Position numbers and translations under genes: made by a program
Shown: positions 1 to 4,409 of the stretch, one piece after another
Numbering within the stretch: the first letter of the stretch is position 1
Layout of the letters: the number at the start of each line of letters is the position of its first letter
Assembly: GCA_041477005.1 (NCBI GenBank)
Contig: JBGOUJ010000417.1
Span: forward strand, 1 to 7,020
From: JBGOUJ01 sp041477005
GTDB lineage: Bacteria > Acidobacteriota > Terriglobia > Bryobacterales > JACQDG01
DNA: 7,020 nt
Direction of reading: 5' to 3'
The notes under the pieces: generated by a model
What the model was told of the DNA's origin: nothing
Database searches by the model: none
Seen by the model: the letters and a program-made list of their open reading frames with translations, nothing else

Positions 1-32
1 CGGATTGTCAACCGACTGGAAGATTGATCTCT

Positions 33-57
33 CGCCAAGGCGCCAAGAAGGCCAAGA
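33..57. repeat. Short tandem CGCCAAG-type repeat
   Basis: Three near-identical units are visible: CGCCAAG at 33-39, CGCCAAG at 41-47 and a diverged GGCCAAG at 51-57, so the period is 8 to 10 bases. The reverse complement reads as CTTGGCG units. This design resembles the CTCYGCG units of the inverted repeat at 220-296. From memory, such octamer-period runs occur in intergenic regions of several environmental bacterial phyla; I cannot confirm this here. Confidence 0.55.
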
Positions 58-219
58 AGAAACGCCCGCCTGGCTGGTAAGTACGCTAACGTATTCTGCG
101 CTTGCAAGCCTGCCCCTCCTGTGGTGTGGCAGGTCTGCACCTACCCAGCGGAGAACCTCGCGAGCGACGACCTGACTTCCGCTGCGGGGGACCTTACTGT
201 AGGAACAAGAACAAGAGAT

Positions 220-296
220 CTCTGCGTCTCCGCGCCTCTGCGGTGGATTGTGAGCTTGTAGCCCGGAATTCACCGCGGAGACGCGGAGTCGCAGAG
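220..296. repeat. Imperfect inverted repeat, 26-base arms
   Basis: The left arm is 220-245 and the right arm 271-296, separated by 25 bases. The reverse complement of the right arm matches the left arm at 23 of 26 positions. Each arm is itself made of three units with an 8-base period: CTCTGCG, CTCCGCG, CTCTGCG on the left, and the complementary CGCGGAG, CGCGGAG, CGCAGAG on the right. A transcript would fold into a long stem. There is no T-run directly after it, so a simple intrinsic terminator is not supported. It looks like a dispersed intergenic repeat element. Confidence 0.75.
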
Positions 297-366
297 GGGT
301 TCCCAAATCCTCGATTATTTTAATACTACTTGGTATCCTGTATGCGACGCGCCCCCATCCAACTCT

Positions 367-395
367 TTGACCCTTGTAATACGTAAGAGTATTCG
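367..395 (+). promoter_or_regulatory. Candidate promoter with internal inverted repeat
   Basis: TTGACC at 367-372 is a good -35 match. A 17-base spacer leads to TATTCG at 390-395, a poor -10 match (only TAT agrees). Inside and next to the spacer is the inverted repeat AATAC (378-382), six bases, GTATT (389-393), which is placed as an operator would be. The predicted start of transcription would lie about 85-90 bases upstream of the gene at 490. This is a motif reading only. Confidence 0.3.
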
Positions 396-489
396 CGAAA
401 TAGCCCCCGGGCGGTGAGTGTAAGTTTGCCGGGCAGGTGGCGCCTGGGGTGGATGTGGGATGATCGAAACGTGGGACTGGAGAGTTGAC

Positions 490-1041
490 ATGAGCGGTCT
501 TCGCAATTTCCTCGTGTGCACATCGCTGCTGGCGTCGCTGCAGTCGACCTTCCCTCCGCAGGGGCTTGCGCAGCACACCGCGGGCTCGCCCGAGGACGCC
601 GCGCGCTTCATCGATCAGAACATCGGCCTCACCGCGCAGCCGATTACGCTCCCGCAACTGCGCGCGCGCCTCCGGGCGCAAAAGGAAAGCAGCCGCGAGG
701 TCCCCAACCTGCATGTCCCCGGGCGGACCGACCGAATCGTCGTGCTCGGCGACGGCAAGGGCATCGAAGTCGAGGCCTACGTGCCCGCCACCGGCCCCGC
801 GCTGATCGAACGCATCACCGTCACGGCAGCCGAGCGCAAGCTGCCTGCCGGACTGCAGATCGGCCGCAGCTCGCTCGACGATATGTATGCAGCGCTCGGG
901 GAAAACGCGCAGAACGAAAAAGGCCCGGGCGGCGCCTTTGCCAAGCGCTACTTCAACCTCGAGCGCACCGCGAGTGCGCTGGCCTGGTTCGACCGCGGCG
1001 AACGGCTGGCGGGCGTCGAGTGGCGTTTCAGCGGGGACTGA
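490..1041 (+). CDS. Secreted protein of unknown function (183 aa)
   Basis: I do not recognise this family. The start at 490 is preferred over an in-frame ATG at 460: it has GGAGAG five bases upstream and puts a signal peptide at the true N-terminus (hydrophobic residues about 7-18, likely cleavage near GLAQ, residue 27-28). The earlier start would add ten charged or polar residues ahead of it. The mature part has an Arg-rich helix near 54-70, a strand-rich middle (DRIVVLGDGKGIEVEAYVP, about 81-99) and a segment LQIGRSSLDDMYAALGE (122-138). That last segment resembles the 'G.s.ddv...lG' turn-helix seen in many small secreted beta proteins. It ends WFDRGERLAGVEWRF, suggesting a final beta hairpin. 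The mature part has no cysteine. The next gene starts 27 bases downstream on the same strand, so the two are probably cotranscribed. Coding is supported by length, start signals and GC-rich third positions. Confidence 0.75.
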   Translation: MSGLRNFLVCTSLLASLQSTFPPQGLAQHTAGSPEDAARFIDQNIGLTAQPITLPQLRARLRAQKESSREVPNLHVPGRTDRIVVLGDGKGIEVEAYVPATGPALIERITVTAAERKLPAGLQIGRSSLDDMYAALGENAQNEKGPGGAFAKRYFNLERTASALAWFDRGERLAGVEWRFSGD

Positions 1042-1068
1042 GTCTCTATCGAGAGAAGGGTAGGTCCA

Positions 1069-1602
1069 ATGAGCCCGAATGCAAAGTCAATCTCCAAGTG
1101 GGTGCGCGGCCTGGCGCTCGCTATAGCCGGCGGGTTGTTTGCCATGGGCGGAGCGCGCGCGGCGATCGACAAGCCGGAAGCGGCCTGCCTCTTTACACAG
1201 GCCGAGGTCGCCAAGGTGCTCGGCAGCGGCACGGGCGCGGGCGAGCCCTACGAGGTCAGAATGGGCTCGAGGCATATCGGCTGGTCCTGCCGATACTCCG
1301 GCGGGCCCGGCCGCGTGAAGCTGGAAGTGAGCGTGGAGCCGAGCGACGTAGCGCGCTTCGAAAAAGATCGGCAGCTCGCCGAGCACATGGCTCAGCCGCA
1401 CCAGTTCCACGGTCTGACCGGTGTGGGGGAGGCGGCGTTCGTGGGTCAGGGTGGCCTCGTTCAGGTGCTCGCCGGCGGACGCAAGCTGCGTCTGCTGCAC
1501 CTCACCCTCGCCGCAGGCCACACGGTGAGCGATGCGGAGATCCGCGCGCTTGTGGCGATCGGCCTGGAGCGGATGGCCAAGCTGAACGTCGTCGGGCGCT
1601 AG
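1069..1602 (+). CDS. Secreted two-cysteine protein of unknown function (177 aa)
   Basis: A clear signal peptide is present: basic residues to 13, hydrophobic core about 14-25, cleavage likely at ARA/AID after residue 31. The mature domain begins with AACLFTQAEVAKVLG (38-52), then WSCRYSGG (72-79), then LTGVGEAAFVGQGGLVQVLAGGRKLRLL (116-143). The order 'C.FT..EV..vLG ... C.Y ... GvGd.Af ... l.v..g' resembles DUF3558-like and related secreted domains. I offer that only as a fold-level resemblance, because I cannot run a profile search. Cys40 and Cys74 are the only cysteines in the mature protein and could form a disulfide. Purine-rich sequence (GAAGGGTAGG) precedes the ATG. The gene lies 27 bases after the previous one and the two probably form a small operon of envelope proteins. 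Confidence 0.75.
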   Translation: MSPNAKSISKWVRGLALAIAGGLFAMGGARAAIDKPEAACLFTQAEVAKVLGSGTGAGEPYEVRMGSRHIGWSCRYSGGPGRVKLEVSVEPSDVARFEKDRQLAEHMAQPHQFHGLTGVGEAAFVGQGGLVQVLAGGRKLRLLHLTLAAGHTVSDAEIRALVAIGLERMAKLNVVGR

Positions 1603-1607
1603 CCCCG

Positions 1608-1633
1608 GGGAGCCGGACGTTCGGGTGGCTTCC
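1608..1633. terminator. Weak hairpin between convergent genes
   Basis: GGGAGCC (1608-1614) can pair with GGCTTCC (1627-1633), with one G-U pair and a 12-base loop. It starts six bases after the stop codon at 1600-1602 and lies before the end of the convergent gene at 1647. There is no T-run on either strand, so termination is suggested by position more than by sequence. Confidence 0.25.
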
Positions 1634-1646
1634 AGGCCTGACGTGC

Positions 1647-2378
1647 TCAACCTTTGAGCAACTGGTCCATTTTGAGTAACTGCTCCATGAAGAGGATCAA
1701 TTCCGAGTCCATCCAGTTGGCCGCACCGATGATTTTCCGCACGACCCTTCCTTGGCGGTCGATAAAATAAGTTTCCGGAAGCTTGAAGGTCCCGTAGGAC
1801 TGGCTCACCTTGCCTTCCGGATCGCGGACCGTCGGAAACCGGACGCCCTCTTTTTTCAAGAACTGCTGATAGGCTTTGGCGTCCTCATCCTCGCTAACCG
1901 CTAACACCACCACGTTCTGAGCGGCAAAGCGGTCATGAAAACGCTGGAGCGAAGGCAGCTCTTCGATGCAAGGCCGGCACCAGGTAGCCCAGAAGTTCAG
2001 CACAACCACTTTGCCCTTAAAGTCGGAGAGCTTGACAGGCTTGTCGGAGACGTCGTTCAAAGTGAAATCCGGCGCCATCGTGCGGTCTTTTTCGGGTTTC
2101 ACACCCGCCCGGACGGGACCCGAGGCCGAGAGGCTCTGCCAAAGTGCGGCCGAGCAGTTCAGGCAGCGTTGAGCGAGCGCTCGCGGCGCCGGGAGCGCCA
2201 TCAGACCAAGGCCGGCCGCCGTGGCCGCCGCTGCTGCCCAGGCCCATCTTCGCCCGCGCCCACTTCCAGCGCCACGCTGCTCCCGGAGCCGCGCCAGACC
2301 CCTGGTTGCGTTCGGCTGCCATTCGCCGTCAGGGCTGAGCGTAGCCAGGCGCTCCTCCACCCAGCGGTTGACATCCAT
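1647..2378 (-). CDS. Membrane-anchored TlpA/ResA-like thioredoxin with anti-sigma-like head
   Basis: This protein has 243 residues from the ATG at 2378. That start follows the sigma-factor stop by four bases, with GGAGAAG upstream; an in-frame ATG at 2396, overlapping the sigma gene by 14 bases, is the alternative. Residues 1-44 form a charged cytoplasmic head (MDVNRWVEERLATLSPDGEW onward), 45-64 one membrane span ending near ALPAPRALA, then CLNC at 72-75. The TlpA/ResA/AhpC-TSA-type domain starts near APDFTLND (102-109), carries WCRPC at 133-137 (Cys134, Cys137) and has the expected cis-Pro in LPETYFID (Pro201). Known family role: thiol-disulfide exchange outside the cytoplasm. Being translationally coupled to an ECF sigma factor and having a short cytoplasmic head suggests an anti-sigma role, but the head shows no zinc-binding HxxxCxxC motif. 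The C-terminus carries a duplicated hexapeptide. The redox fold is secure; the anti-sigma role is inference. Confidence 0.88.
   Translation of the reverse strand: MDVNRWVEERLATLSPDGEWQPNATRGLARLREQRGAGSGRGRRWAWAAAAATAAGLGLMALPAPRALAQRCLNCSAALWQSLSASGPVRAGVKPEKDRTMAPDFTLNDVSDKPVKLSDFKGKVVVLNFWATWCRPCIEELPSLQRFHDRFAAQNVVVLAVSEDEDAKAYQQFLKKEGVRFPTVRDPEGKVSQSYGTFKLPETYFIDRQGRVVRKIIGAANWMDSELILFMEQLLKMDQLLKG
1653..1688. repeat. 18-base tandem duplication in the 3' end of the TlpA-like gene
   Basis: TTTGAGCAACTGGTCCAT (1653-1670) is followed directly by TTTGAGTAACTGCTCCAT (1671-1688), matching at 16 of 18 positions. On the minus strand the copies encode MEQLLK then MDQLLK, just before the final Gly and stop. 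The reading frame is kept, so the protein is longer by one amphipathic half-turn unit. Confidence 0.85.
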
Positions 2379-2382
2379 TTCG

Positions 2383-2889
2383 CTATTCTTCTCCATATCG
2401 CTTGATGTACTCCTTTCGGAACGCCTGCTGTGCGCGGCTGAGAAGAGTTCCAATGGAAGCCGGATTCAGATCGAGAGCGCAGGCCACTTCGTCGTAGCTC
2501 AGGCCATGGCTGCGCAGGAGCAACAACTCCGCCTGACGTGGCTCGATGACGCCCAGCACCAAACGGACTCTCTCCTGCTCCTCGGTTGCGGCGCGGATTT
2601 CCTCCGGTGTGGGCGCCCCGCGGCCGAATCCGAGCAGGCGTTCATACCGGGTCTGGCGCGCTTGCCGCCGGAGTTCATTCAGACCCATCCGTACGGCCGC
2701 CCGATACAGCCAGCCTTCCGCCTTCTCCCCCTGAGCTTGTTGATTCCGCCACAACTTCAGAAACACCTCAACCGCGAGTTCCTCCGCCCGTGCAGGGTCC
2801 CCTACAACTCTTGCAATGACGCGGGCGATGCGCTCGTATTGAGCGCGAAAGATTGTCTCGAGGTCGAACCGGGCCTCATGAGCCTTCAT
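2383..2889 (-). CDS. ECF-type RNA polymerase sigma factor (168 aa)
   Basis: This is a two-domain sigma-70 family protein of usual ECF length. The sigma2 region spans about residues 8-85: FDLETIFRAQYERIARVIARVVGD, then ARAEELAVEVFLKLW (33-47, the region 2.2 core-binding helix), then GWLYRAAVRMGLNELRRQ (59-76, regions 2.3-2.4, -10 recognition). The sigma4 region spans about 103-162, with IEPRQAELLLLRSHGLSYDEVACALDLNPASIGTLLSRAQ as the -35-binding helix-turn-helix. No C-terminal SnoaL-like or other extra domain is present. The frame is open for 76 more codons upstream, but the ATG at 2889 gives the normal N-terminus; the upstream part is compositionally odd (CCCVV) and overlaps the divergent control region. 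The ribosome site is weak (GGGAAG about 12 bases away). The gene is followed immediately by the membrane thioredoxin gene, the usual arrangement for sigma and cognate regulator. Confidence 0.9.
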   Translation of the reverse strand: MKAHEARFDLETIFRAQYERIARVIARVVGDPARAEELAVEVFLKLWRNQQAQGEKAEGWLYRAAVRMGLNELRRQARQTRYERLLGFGRGAPTPEEIRAATEEQERVRLVLGVIEPRQAELLLLRSHGLSYDEVACALDLNPASIGTLLSRAQQAFRKEYIKRYGEE

Positions 2890-2947
2890 CTCAGCAACAG
2901 CTTCCCGTGGTGCGTTCACAACACAACAACACCGCCCAAGGGAGGAT

Positions 2948-2954
2948 TGTGACA
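2948..2954 (-). promoter_or_regulatory. TGTCACA motif upstream of the ECF sigma gene
   Basis: The minus strand reads TGTCACA, 59 bases before the sigma start codon. This heptamer equals the -35 element described for ECF41-family promoters. Here the sigma factor lacks the ECF41 C-terminal domain, and no CGTC -10 follows at the expected spacing. It may be an autoregulatory -35 of another ECF group, or chance. Confidence 0.25.
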
Positions 2955-3070
2955 GGGCGCGCCGCAAAAGTTTTTTTGCTCCGCAAAGCCGGTTCAGTCG
3001 TTCAGCCGCTGAGGAGCTTGCCGACATCGTAGTAGAATACAACCCTAAGTTTTCTGTGCGGACCGCATGG

Positions 3071-3077
3071 AAGGAGG
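3071..3077 (+). promoter_or_regulatory. Strong ribosome binding site setting the MBL start
   Basis: AAGGAGG lies seven bases before the ATG at 3085. It falls inside the frame that would begin at the ATG at 3067, so it argues for the start at 3085. Confidence 0.85.
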
Positions 3078-3084
3078 ACAGGTG

Positions 3085-4035
3085 ATGTCGCTGCAGAGAA
3101 GGCGCTTTCGGCTGCACGCCGTACCGATACTATTTGTCGTGGGGGTGGTTGGGGCCTCCGCGCTCGCCATGGCCCAGAACCCGCCGGCGCCTCCGTCGCC
3201 GATTGTCCCGGAAAACGCCGTGACGCGCGTGTCAGAGCATGTGTACGCGATTCTGGCCTTTCCCAATATCGGCATTATCGTCGGGAACCGCGCGACGCTG
3301 GTGGTCGATACGGGAATGGGGCCCCGCAACGGGGCGACCGTCGCACGCGAAGCGGAAAAGCTCGCCAAGGGCCCGAATCTGTACCTCACGACCACGCATT
3401 TCCATCCCGAACACGCCGCAGGCGAACCGGGGTTTCCGGCCCGTACGATATTGATCCGGCCCGCCGTGCAGCAGGAAGAAATGGACAAGCGGGGCGCCGA
3501 ATTCATCGAGATGTTCAGGAGCAGGTCGGCGCTGAACAAAGAGCTGCTCCAGGATGTGAAGCTGCGAAGGCCGGACATCGTCTTCGACCGCGAGGTGAAG
3601 GTCGATCTGGGGGGAGTGACCGCCCGGTTGTTCTGGCTGGGCGCGGCGCACACCCGGGGAGACGAGCTGATTTTCGTGGAGGAAGACAGCGTCCTGGTTT
3701 CCGGCGACATCGTACAGAACCGGCTCGTTCCGGGTATGCCCAACGCGGATGCGAGCCCGAAAAGCTGGCTCGCCATCCTGGATAAGCTGGAGCCTCTAAA
3801 GCCGCGCTTTATCGTGCCCGATCACGGCGCGCTCGGCGATGGTTCGCTGATCGGGAAGCAGCGTGCCTTCCTGATGGATCTGCAGGGGCGTGCGCTGGCG
3901 CTCCAGCGGCAGGGGACATCGGTGGAAGAAGCCGGGCGCATGATTACGGCCGAGTTTAAAACGAAGTATCCGGATTGGACGAATATCAACTCCGTCCCGA
4001 ACGTTGTCCGGCGAGTGTACGCGGAGTCCCAGTGA
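3085..4035 (+). CDS. Secreted metallo-beta-lactamase-fold hydrolase
   Basis: This protein has 316 residues from the ATG set by the AAGGAGG at 3071. Residues 1-30 are a signal peptide (RRR, hydrophobic core 12-26, cleavage near AMA/QNP). The MBL fold follows: GIIVGNRATLVVDTGMG (63-79), the metal motif THFHPEH (104-110), LGAAHTRGD (185-193), VSGDIV (205-210) and VPDHGALGD (244-252). Likely metal ligands are His105, His107, His110, His189, Asp208 and His247. Residue 109, usually Asp in HxHxDH, is Glu. A C-terminal helical tail (about 254-316) follows the fold and ends FKTKYPDWTNINSVPNVVRRVYAE, as in quinoprotein-relay or SoxH-like MBL proteins. The family hydrolyses many substrates (lactams, thioesters, lactones, phosphoesters) and the substrate cannot be read from sequence. 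It acts in the periplasm or outside the cell. It is transcribed away from the sigma gene and may share control with it. Confidence 0.9.
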   Translation: MSLQRRRFRLHAVPILFVVGVVGASALAMAQNPPAPPSPIVPENAVTRVSEHVYAILAFPNIGIIVGNRATLVVDTGMGPRNGATVAREAEKLAKGPNLYLTTTHFHPEHAAGEPGFPARTILIRPAVQQEEMDKRGAEFIEMFRSRSALNKELLQDVKLRRPDIVFDREVKVDLGGVTARLFWLGAAHTRGDELIFVEEDSVLVSGDIVQNRLVPGMPNADASPKSWLAILDKLEPLKPRFIVPDHGALGDGSLIGKQRAFLMDLQGRALALQRQGTSVEEAGRMITAEFKTKYPDWTNINSVPNVVRRVYAESQ

Positions 4036-4044
4036 TCTGCAACG

Positions 4045-4060
4045 GCGTTTGGGGAAACGC
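4045..4060 (+). other. Small hairpin after the MBL gene
   Basis: GCGTTT (4045-4050) and AAACGC (4055-4060) pair perfectly around GGGG, ten bases after the stop codon. No T-run follows. It may mark the transcript end or protect it, but a true terminator is not shown. Confidence 0.25.
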
Positions 4061-4312
4061 GCCTACCCTGCGTACCTTCCCTTGGCCGTATCACCCAATC
4101 GGCCGGATTCATTCGCTCCTGAGGGAGACATGACCGCAAACGCACCCCAGTTCACAGGCATCACGCCATACCTGCATTACGATGATGTGGCCACGATGAT
4201 CGATTGGCTCACTGGTGTGTTCGGCTTCACGGAGCGTGGGCGCTGGCTGGACGCACAGGGCGGCCTCCGCAATGCCAATGCGTTGCACCCCGAGGGCTCG
4301 GGAGAGGCGAGG

Positions 4313-4321
4313 TGGTATATA
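4313..4321 (+). promoter_or_regulatory. Possible extended -10 promoter element
   Basis: TGGTATATA fits the extended -10 pattern TGnTATAAT in all but one position of the hexamer. No -35 box is seen at the normal distance. It would start transcription just ahead of or within the hairpin at 4331-4353, about 80 bases before the gene at 4410. Confidence 0.3.
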
Positions 4322-4353
4322 CTGGCCAGTAGCCGGGAGGTGAAATCCCGGCT
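4321..4353. repeat. Palindrome abutting a perfect hairpin
   Basis: ACTGGCCAGT (4321-4330) is a perfect 10-base palindrome. Directly after it, AGCCGGGA (4331-4338) and TCCCGGCT (4346-4353) form a perfect 8-base stem with loop GGTGAAA. The pair sits in the non-homologous tail of the truncated VOC gene and 57 bases upstream of the next start codon. No T-run follows, so it is more likely an RNA leader structure, operator pair or insertion scar than a terminator. Confidence 0.7.
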
Positions 4354-4409
4354 TAGTTAGGGTGGGCCAGCAGCCTGCCGGTTTTGGTTACTTAAGGAAG
4401 GTCCCGATC

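Larger units (their letters stand above)
1..489. other. Left intergenic region with repeats, no convincing gene
   Basis: I find no credible coding sequence here. A 73-codon frame at 102-323 starts at TTG, runs straight through the inverted repeat at 220-296 and has no recognisable protein character. The first bases could hold the tail of a gene entering from the left: frame 1 reads RIVNRLED then stop at 25-27, and frame 3 stays open to a stop at 78-80. Neither can be assigned from so few residues. The region holds the CGCCAAG repeats, the inverted repeat and the candidate promoter listed separately. Positions 401-489 are G-rich on the plus strand and lead into the ribosome binding site of the first gene. 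Confidence 0.6.
2890..3084. promoter_or_regulatory. Divergent control region between sigma and MBL genes
   Basis: This 195-base gap must hold promoters for both directions. It has an AT-rich core at 2964-2979, where GCAAAA and TTTTGC form a six-base inverted repeat around GTTT. Reading toward the MBL gene, TAGAAT at 3033-3038 is a 5-of-6 match to a -10 box, about 46 bases before the start codon, with no good -35 at 16-18 bases. Reading toward the sigma gene, TGTCACA lies at 2954-2948. The exact promoters cannot be fixed by eye. Confidence 0.45.
4130..4360 (+). pseudogene. Truncated VOC/glyoxalase-like gene
   Basis: The ATG at 4130 has GAGGGAG just upstream. Residues 1-49 (MTANAPQFTGITPYLHYDDV, then ATMIDWLTGVFGFTERGRWLDAQGGLRNA) are the first beta-alpha-beta part of a VOC-superfamily protein of the 'ITPYLxYdDvaamidwL..vFGF.ER' kind. 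Full-length relatives have about 120-150 residues with a second module carrying more metal ligands. Here the match stops at about 4279 and the next 26 residues (ALHPEGSGEARWYILASSRE, then VKSRLS) look unrelated. Neither of the other two forward frames after 4280 restores the family sequence, so a single frameshift does not explain the loss. The tail overlaps a palindrome and a hairpin. The 76-residue product is probably not functional. Alternatively it is a new short protein. It lies between the MBL and mannonate-dehydratase-like genes on the same strand. Confidence 0.65.

Noticed and set aside
1..27. Possible C-terminal tail RIVNRLED of a gene entering from the left
   Set aside because: Only eight residues, and another frame is also open to position 80; no basis to choose.
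102..323. 73-codon plus-strand frame with CPSCG near its start
   Set aside because: TTG start, no ribosome site, runs through the inverted repeat at 220-296, and shows no family character beyond one chance CxxC.
516..1679. Long 387-codon plus-strand frame
   Set aside because: It is a shifted frame over the two secreted-protein genes, very rich in Arg and Ala as expected for a GC-rich shadow.
2221..2952. 243-codon plus-strand frame
   Set aside because: Lies opposite the sigma and thioredoxin genes, which have clear family motifs; no motif in this frame.
2964..2979. GCAAAA-GTTT-TTTTGC as a terminator
   Set aside because: It lies between divergent genes, where no transcript should end; better read as an AT-rich promoter feature.
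3045..3776. 243-codon minus-strand frame opposite the MBL gene
   Set aside because: Ser/Arg-rich shadow; the plus strand has the signal peptide and full MBL metal motif.
4321..4353. Hairpin read as an intrinsic terminator
   Set aside because: The stem is strong but followed by TAGTTAGGGTGG, with no T-run on either strand.
4280..4409. Group II intron or mobile-element remnant
   Set aside because: The stem-loop only loosely recalls such RNA; no intron boundary, domain V, maturase or terminal repeats are visible, so it is kept as a question, not a call.
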